A DNA stretch of 64,000 nt from Takakia lepidozioides (taxonomy: Eukaryota > Streptophyta > Takakiopsida > Takakiales > Takakiaceae): the NCBI GenBank assembly GCA_030704615.1, contig CM060732.1, positions 8,744,001-8,808,000 on the forward strand, in the 5' to 3' direction. Within the stretch, counting starts at the first letter, position 1; the number at the start of each line of letters is the position of its first letter. A program made the position numbers and the translations under genes. The notes under the pieces are model-generated. The model saw only the letters and a list, made by a program, of their open reading frames with translations, had not been told where the DNA came from and did not search any database. Positions 40,301 through 50,143 of this stretch are shown here, piece after piece.

Positions 40301-40494
40301 TTCTCACTAAAATACTCATTCAATCTTTTCACTCCAGCAGCATGCGAGTCTCCAGGCTCTTGCGGCAAGCTTACGAAGGCATGCAACACCCTCACGTATG
40401 GAGAATCCGGCGAGCTCTCCTCCTCGGAATTGGAAGAATCTTCTTTAACAGTAGATGCGCCATCGATTGATCTTGGTGCACTTTTCTCCTTCAT
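24571..40494 (-). CDS. Multi-domain RING E3 ubiquitin ligase (TTC3/DZIP3-like Cys/His domain, RRM-like, DCD-like, C-terminal RING)
   Basis: A long spliced minus-strand gene. Exons I can join by GT-AG sites and phase, 5' to 3': 40494-39812 (starts MKEKSAPR, acidic/Ser-rich); [unresolved, includes 39566-39468]; 38727-38436; 38100-37635; 37351-37278; 36908-36819; 35981-35778; 35279-35211; 34380-34195; 34065-33958; 33552-33418; 32481-32379; 32100-30916; 30681-30499; 30430-30371 (weak); 30114-29902; 28775-28463; 28164-27905; 27057-26587; 26472-26351; 26091-26004; 25301-25112; 24677-24571. Likely a ubiquitin ligase: the C-terminal RING would bind E2, the other domains substrates or RNA. The one phase mismatch is between 32379 and 32100. 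A micro-exon, an indel, or two adjacent genes (the second starting with MVPGNV near 32097) could explain it. Confidence 0.65.
29120..29890. repeat. Imperfect tandem repeat, unit about 165 bp, interrupted by the SINE
   Basis: Blocks of GTGAGAGCCTAG..ACTCTAAACTC followed by ATGAGAACCAGG.TAGCTGAAGGGG occur at about 29127 and 29292. A third, diverged copy (AATGGGAACCAGTC...GTGAGAGCCTAG) occurs at about 29790-29876, after the SINE. All lie within one intron of the RING E3 gene. Confidence 0.65.
29465..29760 (-). mobile_element. tRNA-derived SINE in an intron
   Basis: On the minus strand a polymerase III A-box TGGCCCAGTGG (within 29735-29752) is followed 25 bases later by a perfect B-box GGTTCAAAGCC (29698-29708). 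Spacing and order are those of a tRNA-derived promoter. The sequence between does not fold as a functional tRNA to my eye. It lies between exons 29902 and 28775 of the RING E3 gene and interrupts a tandem repeat. Its 3' end is not clear. Confidence 0.65.
30499..30681 (-). other. DCD-like domain exon of the RING E3 gene
   Basis: The exon translation VIGCNNETLAMYKQMGRF ... LGVPHIAPGTCTLFIYN ... QQMHGVYQSSSYG follows the DCD (development and cell death) pattern: FGCNN-T, FGLP, I-x-PG-x-x-LFLYN, and LHGIFEA-S-G. The C-terminal DCD part with FPAQV is not evident in the next exons, so the domain is divergent or truncated. DCD domains are known from plant stress and cell-death proteins. Confidence 0.55.
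32379..33552 (-). other. RRM-like domain spread over two exons of the RING E3 gene
   Basis: Exon 33552-33418 reads TPHLLVENVHQKVEDAEIRD then LFAQSGTVIHVDVFASQSIA, i.e. RNP2, helix 1 and beta 2 of an RNA recognition motif. Joined in phase 0 to 32481, it continues PPDIFQKAEKAFEE and GDLPIQARKD, matching helix 2 and beta 4. A different donor (GTACAC, phase 2) would keep phase with the following exon but destroys this match. Confidence 0.5.
32956..33268. repeat. Two-unit tandem duplication, 156 and 157 bp
   Basis: Units 32956-33111 and 33112-33268 both start GTCAAAGCATACAACTC and end TCTGCAATCTCACTGCA, with scattered substitutions between. They lie in the intron between exons 33418 and 32481 of the RING E3 gene. 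Confidence 0.85.
37278..38100 (-). other. TTC3/DZIP3-like Cys/His domain with preceding coiled coil (exons of the RING E3 gene)
   Basis: Exon 38100-37635 starts with a long charged helix (EQRRQEYLKEKQEKKEAWAK onward) and then reads GCFVLFHFQSCWRDFEKKF. It ends within CVTPG. Splicing in phase 1 to 37351 gives CVTPDCHGKI. The pattern C-x4-[FY]H-x3-CW ... C-x-TP-x-C-x-GKI is what I know from the domain of animal TTC3 and DZIP3 ubiquitin ligases, which also end in a RING finger. The match is by eye. Confidence 0.55.
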
Positions 40495-42080
40495 TCTATA
40501 GCAATCGGATCCTCTATGCCCCAAGTGCCAATGATATAACAAAATGCAGAGGAACAGGATCCCCCCCCCCCCCCTCCTCAACCAACGCCTCGACCCTTCG
40601 CTTCTTCAATTCACAAGCTAGGGCTGACACTGCGGGGCTTTCAAAGACTGTACACCCATGCTAATTTCGTAATGGCAGGCGCTCCATCTTGGTGAAATCC
40701 TTTATGATTCTGCAGAGAAACCTATATCTTCACCCAGCCCGAAAGCGCGGTAGACTGATTTGATGTGAGGAGTGCGATTTGATAGCAGGAAGTGTGATCG
40801 TGTGGTGAAGTAACGGGCGTCCTTCTACTGTTCGAGGAGTACTGGTCGTTGGACACGATTTGGAGTTTTTTATTTTTTTATTCTTTTCATTTTTTTTAAG
40901 AGGGGACAGTGGCCCTCTTGACATTGAATGCTTTCTCTCTCGGTCTCGCTTCTCTCGCTGCAGCTCGCCTGATCGATATCTCTCCTACCCATTGGGCATC
41001 AAACTTTGAACTGCATTGCCTCGGCGTTGTGGACTCAATCAGCTGCACAAACGGTTGCGCGATTTCCATCCCTGACCTCGTCCATCTTGGTTATACCTTT
41101 GCTAACTCCTTATCAGGATTTCCATCCACCTTCATCCCCTAACATTGCATTTATCTTTTTATGTCCTTATGTCTATTCCTGAACACTGTAACGTGCTTGA
41201 GGGTAAGTGCATACATGCTATCGTTGAGCTTGAAGAGGTTAGACTGAATACCTTAGTGTAGAGAGTCGCCTGATAAGTCATAGTGTAAGATCGAGTGTGT
41301 GTTGTAGAGAGTCTATGCAGGTCTACCTAATCTGCAAAGTCATTTTGGCTGGTGCAACAATATGAGACAAGACGTGGGTGCAGCCAGCCAGCCAGCCTAT
41401 GTGTAGTCGTATGACCTCTAAATTTTGTTATTGCACTTTTGTTTTGGTACCTTAGTGCTTACTGTGCTTGCACAGAATTTTGGTGAATGGTTTTAGCTAG
41501 TACTGCTGCAGCAATATGTACTTGTAGTAGTATGGAATTGTATAGATTTTCACATTGCTGCAGGCATGAATTTTTTGGAAGGACTATGACACTTTCAAGT
41601 TTCACGTTGGGAGGTAGAAGGTGGTAGATTAGTTTAGTGGTTAGTCCCTTTGTCAAGCGGGGGTGCACGTAAGGGGGGGATCTTCCCCCCTTGTGTTCAC
41701 TTGTGAGTTGCCAAGTTAGGGCACCTTAGTGGTCTCACTCACATAATACAATAATGTGTGTTGAGGTAGGAGTGGGGGCAGGTGGGAGGTCTTCCAAAGT
41801 GCTAGTTGTGGTCACACATTGCTGCAGCAAACCCACACAACTACTTGCTGCACCAAACACACAAAGATAGAGGTAGAAAATACACATTTGCAAAGACCAC
41901 TGCATTTTGCCATTTTTCACCCACTTTGGTTTGACCAAGTGTCACCAGCCCAATTTATGCCCAAAATACATTTTATTATTGGCAATGGATGCAAGATCCC
42001 ACCAGGGAGAGCAGATTCATTGAATTTGGAAATCAAACTGTTCCCATTTCTTAAAAATAAATGGTAAGATCCCTAGCATT

Positions 42081-42278
42081 GATTTCATCCCTACTGGATG
42101 AAATCCCTATAGGATTACATCCATAATGGATGTTTTCTGTTTTGGGTCTTGAGATTTATCCTTAACTGCTTATCTTTATCATCCATATTGGATGTAACCA
42201 TAACAGGATGTAACCCCAATGTATCACTAATGTAACCCTAATAAATAGGCTTGATTTTATCCCTACTAGATGAAATCG
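42081..42278. repeat. Array of CATCC-N5-GGATG hairpins
   Basis: Four short inverted repeats within 200 bases: GATTTCATCC-CTACT-GGATGAAATC (42081-42105, perfect), CATCCATAATGGATG (42118-42132), CATCCATATTGGATG (42180-42194) and GATTTTATCC-CTACT-AGATGAAATC (42253-42277). The first and last are near copies and could be the ends of one small element. Confidence 0.75.
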
Positions 42279-42813
42279 GGGGTTTGAGTACCTTATCGTC
42301 TCTATGCCCTAAAATTCGCACGATGCCCGTGCTGGTTTCTGGGGAGGACGATGGTGGCTAAGTGCTCGAGTAAAAACACCTTCTTTATTCAATTATGGAG
42401 CAGCGGCGCTCTTAAGGAGATTGGGGAAGTGTTTTTCACTGATAAAGATGCAACTTGTTTTCTATTCTCCCATTGTGGTTTGCTCAGTTGAGAAACAAGT
42501 TCTAGACGTCATGAGGCAAAGTCTCATTCCACAAACGATTAAGGTTTCTTTGTGGTATTGCAAATCTGCTTTATTTGTGTTCATCTTGTTAGCTTTAGAA
42601 TGCATGTTAGACAACGATAACAAGCGTGAAGGTCTGTGATTCACTTGGGTTTTCACAATCCTAACTAACATGATGGTTTTTGTGGGGGCTTGTGATGGGA
42701 CCAAATGCAGATCTACACTTTTTTTAAGCTTGCAGGTGACCTAGTAATTGCAGGAGATGCGACTACTACTTCACACTGCTGCAACGAGGGATGTTGAACT
42801 ACTCAACCTCTAC

Positions 42814-43080
42814 TATTTCGCGGTAATAGGTTCCGCAACCGAAGAAAACTGCGACATATTTCGCGGTAATAGGTGCCTCTGGTGAAAAATGGTGCCGAAT
42901 TTCGCGGCTATAGGTCCCAACATGTCAGGTGTGTTAGCCCAAAATTAGATGTTGGGCAGTTCTGGGCCATGTAACTGGAAATTCGGCGCCATTTTCCAGA
43001 CATCGTTCCCGTACATGTTGGGACTTAGCCAGTTTTTGGCCCAAAATAGGGAAATTCGGTGCCATTTTTCCAGAAATGGA
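42814..43080. repeat. MITE-like fold-back element with three TTTCGCGGTAATAGGT motifs
   Basis: TTTCGCGGTAATAGG-like motifs occur three times at 42-44 base spacing (about 42816, 42859, 42899). GGTGAAAAATGGTGCCGAAT (42881-42900) is inverted as ATTCGGTGCCATTTTTCC (43053-43070), with a further copy at about 42980. CCCAACATGT (42916-42925) is inverted as ACATGTTGGG (43013-43022). No coding potential. Confidence 0.6.
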
Positions 43081-43327
43081 CCCCACAACTGCTACTGTTG
43101 GAACTCAGTTTTCTGCAAATTTTTCCTGCCGCCATCTTATTGTGGATTTTGTTTCGACATTGAATTGCCACTGGACGTCAACGGATATCCAGAAGTCCAT
43201 AGTGTTTTAAAAATATTACTTTAATATTGTCTGTCTCATTCCTGGAGTTTTGGGGTGCATTTCATTACACTGCAAAACAAAGTCTAATGCATAAAAATGC
43301 AATTGCAAATATCCACTCTTTGCCCCA

Positions 43328-45833
43328 TCAATTATTTTTGGAATCCCGACGAAGGAGTTTGTGCAGCTCGTTCATGCTCAACATTGGTGCATGAACAAAG
43401 TCATCAATAGTCAAGTTCATCCTCAACCTCTTCAGATAAATATAATACAGATGCTTGCACGGATAATACTTTGTCCCCTTCTTTGCTTCCATCAACGAGA
43501 AGTCCGTACAATTGCAGGTCGGCTCCACTTCGATTGTAATTGTGTATACGTCGTCGCATACAGCTGAGCCGGCCGTTGCCATCCGATAAAAACGCCCAAG
43601 GCCGGGTACGGGTACATCCACGGAGCTTTGAATGGTGCAAGCCATCCCAAGAACATTGGCAATCTGAGTCACATTCAACTTGTTGGGAGGGTGTCGTCTC
43701 TTCACTCTTCTGAATCGCATTGTGGGATGTGTAGAATTGTCCAATCCGTCTCTCCTAGACCGAGCAGTCTGCAATGTCTGGGTCTAAGGAACTAGAAATG
43801 GGTGGGCCGGGACGTCTGTGCGTTGCACCATTTGAAATCCTGCTGCAGAAAGAGCATCCGCCTCATTCTAAGAGAGGTTGCAACCCAGTGCAACAGGCCA
43901 GACGCCCGGAGGCTCCGGCATTCCCCGAATCCCGTACTTGGGCTTGCCAAATACACAAGTCATTATGTCGTGCCTACAGAACCAAAATGTCTACGTTGTG
44001 GCGTGAGAAAATCTGGGAGTCAAAAATTTACCGCTGAAACAAGATGCAGGTACAGCACCGTGTGGGTTCCTCCGAATCATCTCACCACAACGTGCTCTCG
44101 TATCCACCCGGATGGCGCAACACTTTCATCGAAATGTCGGCAATGTCCTTGCAATTCTCCACTGTGACTCCGACACTTTTGTCTCCACAATAGGTATGTT
44201 GTACTGCGTTACTACAGATGGCTCGTTATGTTCCTCGGGCACATGCCCTGTGCTCAAAGGAGATGACGATCTTGAACGTGCAGGACTTGCGGTGCTCGAC
44301 GAGACCTCCTCGGGCAACATCACGGGACCACGAGGGAGCGTGCGAATATTCTTGTCAGCTTGTCATGAATCCTCTTCTCCGCCAGGTGCCTCGTCAAGTC
44401 TTCATCTCACTGGACGGGTGTGAATATCTCCTTCCAAGTGTTGGCCTCTTCGAAGCAATGGCGTGTTTCGACCCTCTCGTAAGGCTATCGCCCACTTCCG
44501 AGGATTCTTTGATCTGGAGGCAGTCCGCATCAGCATTTCCTGCCTGTCCGGCCCCAAGCCCCACTGTTTCCCTTTCAAGAACTCGTTGTACCTGCATTGC
44601 TGCATAATTGACCTCACAATGTCCTCCGTTGTGGCAGTGAGGATGTCCACTAGATGCGCCGCAGAGGAGGCACGCCAGGAAGAATATACTGATTCGGCCA
44701 TGTTTGTTGTCGGCATATCGGTGTCGGAGTCCAGACACATTTCCTACACATGCACATACTGAGGTTACAAGCAAGTTACAAATAATGACTAGCATAATAT
44801 TCAACGGGATGCAAATTCGTCCAACTCACCTCCCGCATATAGTCGCTGAACTGGAGGAAACGATAATGCCACCATGCTAGCCAACTGACCATTGCTCCCT
44901 CATCTGATTTCTTTACAGCACCTGACGTTGCCCACCAAGCCCGTATACATGCAAACTGTGTCTCTGCATCATCCAAGGTGGGAGCACGCTTCCACGCAAG
45001 ACACATGGAACGGTGCTCCTCTCTGAAATCTGGCGCCAGGAGCCTGGTTGTGTACTGCGACAAGCTCTGCAGAAAATGGAACCCACAAGATCTCTCCTTG
45101 CCTTCCATCGGAACATTGGGGTCTTCCCCGTAGCCCAATTTTCTTGTGCGTTGTCCGCCATGAAACCACGGAAATTGGGCGGGGGCAATCCCGCCCTGGC
45201 CATCCATTCGTTTATTCCCTGCCAAAGAAGCATCTCCGATTGTGTGTCCTCCCCTTTCATCTCACAAATAGCAATTGTCATTAGCATCCTACAGTGGGTG
45301 TCGTAGACATGTGCACCCATTGTCACCCACTGGTGATTTATAATTTGCTTGATATGGTCGAACATGACCCAACTGTTTGATAAGTCCCCACACGTCATCC
45401 GGTGGACCAGTTCCACACCGCTGCCAAGCCCACATGTGGACATTTTGAATACAAAACAACGATCTGCCTTAGTCCCTTGTCCTGGAAACCTACTTCCAAG
45501 AATGTAGTCATATCCATATCGTTGCTTCACCTCCAGAATGTGTATATCCGAGCCTCGCCCAATTCTCTGTTTGTAGGAGACAATGTGGTTTCGGACATTT
45601 GGTGAACAAACGTGGGACACTGACTCCAGCAATGCCTCCATTTCTTTCTCATCGATAGGAACTCTGTCGGAGCCATCTTCCGACATAATTCTGGCCAATG
45701 CCATCTTATGGGCGGCCTGTAGCTGTATCTGTTTGGGTTTGGCACCAGGTCTCAACTTAACCTCCTCCTGAATGAGCTGCTCTGCCTCGTGGGCAGCTCC
45801 CGTGAGTTCCCCCTCGCCAATTTGTGATGTCAA
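43328..45833 (-). pseudogene. MULE-type transposase with SWIM zinc finger, frameshifted
   Basis: Minus-strand pieces in order: 45833-44913 with VMFDHIKQIINHQWVTMGAH, VYDTHCRMLMTIAICEMKGE and FRGFMADNAQENW (the MULE transposase core around the catalytic Asp residues); then, after a frame change near 45150, VPMEGKERSCGFHFLQSLSQ to 44776; then 44740-44402 with NMAESVYSSWR (position expected for the catalytic Glu); finally 43774-43328 with the SWIM finger CNCTDF...YYPCKHLYYIYLK (C-x-C-xn-C-x-H). This is the domain order of Mutator-like transposases. Frame breaks and the low-complexity segment at 43.8-44.4 kb mean it is decayed or has unresolved introns. Confidence 0.75.
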
Positions 45834-45857
45834 GTTAAATAAACACAGTATGAAACT

Positions 45858-46010
45858 AACTAGAATAAATCTAGTTATTTGTATTTAACACTTGGATTTA
45901 GTTCAAGTGTTAAGTCAGGTGTCAAATTTAGTTTGACACCTGAACCGTCTTATCTTCACGAGAGCGTCAGTCGTGCGGCTCATCTCTCTCGAGTTGAGCC
46001 TGCACGACCG
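45858..46010. repeat. Four consecutive hairpins upstream of the MULE gene
   Basis: AACTAGA-ATAAA-TCTAGTT (45858-45876), AACACTTG-N9-CAAGTGTT (about 45887-45911), TCAGGTGTCAAA-TTTAG-TTTGACACCTGA (45915-45943, perfect 12-bp arms) and GTCGTGCGGCTCA...TGAGCCTGCACGAC (about 45971-46010, one bulge). They abut the start side of the MULE transposase ORF and may be its subterminal region. Confidence 0.75.
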
Positions 46011-46267
46011 AGCTCCTTCATCGTTCAGAATCTGAGTGTGCTTATGAAGGGAGGATAGGTTGTTGTGGGGTGGAGTCCCATAGCTTGGGGTGCCCCTGGC
46101 TTGACTACTATTTTAAAGAGTGATGGTGGTGGATTTCATGTTTCTTGTGTGAACAGTGTGTTCTTAATTTCTTATCACTCGAGAGAGATGACCTCTTACC
46201 TGTGAGTGCAAGGTAGGAGTTGAGGGTTAGCACTTGTAAGTAACGCTTAGTTTGAGAAGCTTAAGCG

Positions 46268-46299
<32 letters not shown>
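46268..46299 (+). repeat. A32 homopolymer
   Basis: A run of 32 A after GCTTAAGCG. It could be the tail of a retroposed sequence covering some of 45.95-46.27 kb, but I see no recognisable SINE promoter or gene copy before it. Confidence 0.5.
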
Positions 46300-46300
<1 letters not shown>

Positions 46301-46979
46301 ATGCAGGTTTCGATCATCGTTGGTTTCTGGGTATATAGATGGTCCATGGAGGCAGGCTGCATGGCAAGCAGGGGCAAAGAACTGGTCTCGTTCTATTGGT
46401 TGATGATAGCGTTGGTTCTGGCATGAGGCCGCCGGGGCAGGACGGAGCTATACTGCGGGGAAGCAGCCTTCGTTTTGGTCGGTGAGGAGACATCATGGTG
46501 TAGCAGCGATTGGGCGTTCGGAAACTGACCAAGTGCGAGACTTAAAGGGGTACATGTAATCGAGCAGATGAGTAGAACTTCCGTGCCTGGAGATGGCCAG
46601 GCTGCTCGCCTTAGTTCGATGTGCACCGACCAGAAACGGTCAGTGAGGTCGTGTGCAGGGTAACTGCAAGTGCCTCTTACCTTGTCATGCTCCTCGTCAC
46701 ACCCACACAAATGCAGGGAAGAAATGAGGTGGAAGCAGACGTGTATGTGTCAAACTTGGACTGCTTCCTGGGTTGGGGGATGCTGTCTGCGTTCGTGAGT
46801 TGTAGATAATGGGTTGCAAGGTGGAGCAATGTTGAGAGATTGGACACGTCTGGTTCCCATGCTCTGAGTGTCGTGAGCATTCCCACACCTGCCCTGCCTC
46901 CTGGGTGCCAACACTTTTCGTTTTGTAAGATGAAGCTGACGAGTGGTGCAGGGTACAGAAAGACTTGGAGATCGAACAT

Positions 46980-48335
46980 GTGACCGTAGCAGTTCTCCGA
47001 GCCTCGGTGAGGCGCAGCAGCCGTTAAGGAAGAAATGGGAAAGAGTGACGTATTGTGCGGTCAGGAAAGGCAGCGGAAGAGCAGAATCTGATTGATTTTC
47101 TGAGGTAGCATCTTGGTCAATAGCAATACCATCACTGGCAACCTGCATGTTTCCTTCCTCCGAACTTCTCTTCGCTTCCTCTGCACCTGGGGTAGCAATT
47201 TGAGAGATGCCCATTCCAACATCCTTTGCAGTAGAGCACACCTCACTCTCTCCATTTTCATCATTTTCACATTCTGGCTCCTCAATTAGAGAGCCTGGTC
47301 CTGCAAGTGGCAAACTGAACATACTGTCTGTATCAGGCTCATCTGCAGGCAAAGCACATCTTTCCACTGAAGTTGGGCTGTAGCTTTTCTTGACGCATGT
47401 GGGCACATTGGCAGCTGTCACAGTGGCTGTATCTTCTTTCTTAGCCTGATCAGAGTCTGGCAGTTTCTCTAGCATGTCTGGCTTTTGCTGCAATTGAACC
47501 GTACCAGGAGCAGGAACTCCAAGAGCTTCGAATGTGATTGGTAATGTTGAGGGGCTGTGGAATGAGCAAGAGATAGGAATACCAAGGAACTTGGCGTATT
47601 CTGCTGCCTGGTGGTGTCCTGCAGTGCAGCCATTCGTCCATTCATTGAATGCTGGAGGATGAGCAAACATGTGAAGCAGCTTTGTAACTTGTGCACCTGC
47701 CAGAGGAGGGAGCAAGGCCATCAAGAATTGAAGGGATGACTTGCGCTGACTAGAAGCTAGGGTTTGCAAGAGAGCAAACTGCTGCTGCGAAAGATAGCAG
47801 AACTGTGAATAGGCTCGCTGGCGGATGGTTTGTTGAGGGGAGTGCCATAACTTAATGACTTTGGCTTCTGGAGAAGCACCGGAAGAAGCAGCATACGTGG
47901 TCTTGGGAAATGATCAATGCACTGGTCTGATCCAGAAATTTCCCTTCTTGCCTTATCGACATCAGTTCTGCCCAATAACCAAGCGAGTGTAGCTGTGGCA
48001 CTTTGAGCGTCAATTGAAAGGCTTGTAAGCTGGAATCTGACCGTGGAGGAATCAGATAAAAGGGAGCAGGGAAGGATGACAATTTAGGCATTAATGTGGT
48101 GTCATCTGAAACTGCTGGTCCCTTGAAGACGGAAGGGGCCCAGCTCACTACATGACCTGCTCGGTCTATGTGAACAATCCAGAACTTGAGGGCAGCCTGT
48201 GCCAACTCCATATAAAGGCTTACACAATCAGTGATAGCAGATTTGTTGTTGCTACCTTGCAAAATCAGCACGCATGAAGGGCTGTAAGCGTTCTTGATCA
48301 AAGCTAGTTAGCTCTGGTGCTTTCCGGGGTTGCAT
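46980..48335 (-). CDS. Unrecognised spliced gene, acidic C-terminal part
   Basis: Minus-strand reading frames with normal protein composition. The likely start is MQPRKAPELTS at 48335, followed by FDQERLQPFMRADFAR, then a segment with SLYMELAQAALKFWIVHIDR and QLHSLGYWAELMSIRQEG. A short intron (donor GTGCATTG, acceptor CTTCTCCAG, about 47.88-47.93 kb) joins in phase to KVIKLWHSPQQTIRQRAYSQ, a Gln-rich helical region (FCYLSQQQFALLQTLASSQR), and a long Pro/Glu/Ser-rich tail to about 47.0 kb. I do not recognise the family. The 3' end is uncertain: the frame stays open to 46750 but the last 100 codons look non-coding. Confidence 0.5.
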
Positions 48336-48587
48336 TGTAAGTGCTCCTGCTTTTGTTGGGAATATTGGTGCAAAGGATTAAGGCTCGGCATAGCTACGGA
48401 TCTCGACTGGAGGAGAGCAGGGCACTGGGAACCAAGAGCTGTTGTGGTGCATTTGTAAACACAATTGAAATCCTGGGAAATATAGGTCACGCTGCCAGGG
48501 AGTCTGTGGTGAGAACTACATGAACACGTTTGGAACCTGTTAAGATAACGTGGGAACAGCGTTTAATGGCGAGAACGTTTTGGTGTT

Positions 48588-48620
48588 AAAAATAAAAAAT
48601 AAAAATAAAAATAAAAACCT
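48588..48620. repeat. AAAAAT microsatellite
   Basis: About five units of (AAAAAT)n, between the unrecognised minus-strand gene and the retroelement region. Confidence 0.7.
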
Positions 48621-48874
48621 TTTTGATCTAATTTCAATGATTTAGAGCCTAATTGGTCATATCTTTGTCAAATGGACTCTGTTTGACTCAGTTTTTGGGG
48701 GGATAGCTGCAGAAAGGGGAAATCTACCTATCTAGACGTGGTTTTAGTTTTTTGGACTCTGCTAAAAATCTATGGAATTTTTTGAGTGTAAGTGTACTAT
48801 GAAAGATCCACAATTCTGTTTCTACAACCTGTTGTGGTCTATATGAGAGACAAATCTGGGGATGTCCTCCTTGT

Positions 48875-49588
48875 ATGGCTGGGGGAAATGAGGACGTAAT
48901 TGAAGGGCAGGTCTCTTCTCTTAGCCTGTGCACACAAGGGGACAAGATTTATGTTTCTCAAGGAACTCAGACTGATTTGAGTGGAGAGCAGTTGGACGAG
49001 TTGATTGCATACTAGGAGTCAGGCATTAGCAGTAAACAACAAACTGTTGTAGTTGGCGTTGAGGGCCTCAATATCGCTTTGGACAGTCAGAACTCTGTTG
49101 GAGCCAACATTTCTGCAGCTGTAAGTGAAATACCAAAGTGGGTGAAAGCTAGGCTTGGAACACAGCCAAAGTCAGCCCCGGGGACCAAGGTGTTCAGCCA
49201 TAAGGCCGTGGTGTACTGGAGTAGAGGAGCAGGAGCTACACAAGTTTGTGCAATCAGACATGGTTGCAGCCGGACACGCTCTACACGAGGCAACCACGAG
49301 CGGGGGTTCATTAGCAATGAAAAGTTTGTGTTGCTTGAAGGAGATGCAGTCATTCGCAATGAGAACACCCGCAACCGTCTCAAAGCTTTCGAGTTGAGAG
49401 ACTGTCAGACCCTACCTTTATTTTTTTTAGTGTTCAGTGAGCGGGAGATAGGGGAGTATTGCTTTGTCTCTACCTGGCAGAAAGAGGATGAGGGTTGGTT
49501 AGAGCGAGCTACTGTAGCTTGGGACAAGGTTAGTGGCAGGTTTCTGGACATAGATATACCTCCTACACCTTATCATCATGCAGAGTGA
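48875..49588 (+). pseudogene. Unrecognised ORF with one internal stop
   Basis: One plus-strand frame runs from ATG at 48875 (MAGGNEDVIEGQV) to a stop at 49588, broken only by a TAG near 49014. The second half includes KVFSHKAVVYWSRGAG and GEYCFVSTWQKEDEGWLERA. The composition is protein-like but I recognise no domain. It lies about 0.5 kb upstream of the gag of retroelement copy 1 on the same strand, so it could belong to that element or to its insertion site. The interval 49.6-50.14 kb shows no gene, and I could not find an LTR or primer-binding site there. Confidence 0.35.
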
Positions 49589-50143
49589 GGCACTTTGAGA
49601 GAAGTCTGGCAGTTGATAGCATAGATCAGGATTAGATCTTGCTTGGTCGGGCCTCTATTCTTCCCCTCCCTCTTGTTACTATTTCCATTACTTTGTACTT
49701 GTAGTTGCCAAAGCCTCTCTTGGTAGAGGCCAGTCAGTCCGGGGTTTTGGGCTGGGATATTCTGCAGGATCAGCACTGCAGATGGATTTTGGTGTGGGGG
49801 TGTTGATGTTTGATTTCTTGTGTTTGGATCCCCCCCAACACCTGCATGCTTGACTGTGCGCCATGTTGGTTTTGTGTGGGCGCTTGCTTTCATAGGGATT
49901 AGGCCGGATTTGATCACCGGTCAATCCTAGAGTATGCTGTCGGTGGTGAGGCTGGAGTGATGACCAGCAAGACCACCAGTGTTTCTTCTATGGTGAGACT
50001 GGGTTGATGACCAGCCAACCATATGAGTTCTTGCGGTGGATGCAGGTGCAGGTGCCCTGAGCCACTGGGATATGACCCTTAAACTGCAACAGGTGCCCAC
50101 CCGTGTCACTATTAGAATTAGTACTAGAGCATTATAGTGTCAC

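Larger units (their letters stand above)
40495..43327. other. Intergenic; C14 tract and repeat-rich DNA
   Basis: Upstream of the RING E3 start is a run of 14 C (40561-40574), i.e. G14 on the coding strand about 70 bases before the ATG. No gene is recognised up to 43.3 kb. A stretch at 41630-41720 (TTAGTGGTTAGTCCCTTTG) recalls a tRNA-like A-box but has no clear B-box. Two hairpin-rich repeats are listed separately. Confidence 0.5.

Noticed and set aside
40909-41142. Plus ORF of 77 codons with a hydrophobic N-terminus
   Set aside because: Short, no homology recognised, no supporting exon structure; likely chance.
41630-41720. Possible second tRNA-like SINE (TTAGTGGTTAGTCCC)
   Set aside because: An A-box-like stretch is present but no B-box at the right distance.
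46621-46809. Short plus ORF and the minus frame extension to 46750
   Set aside because: No family features and no splice logic; probably 3' untranslated or intergenic DNA.
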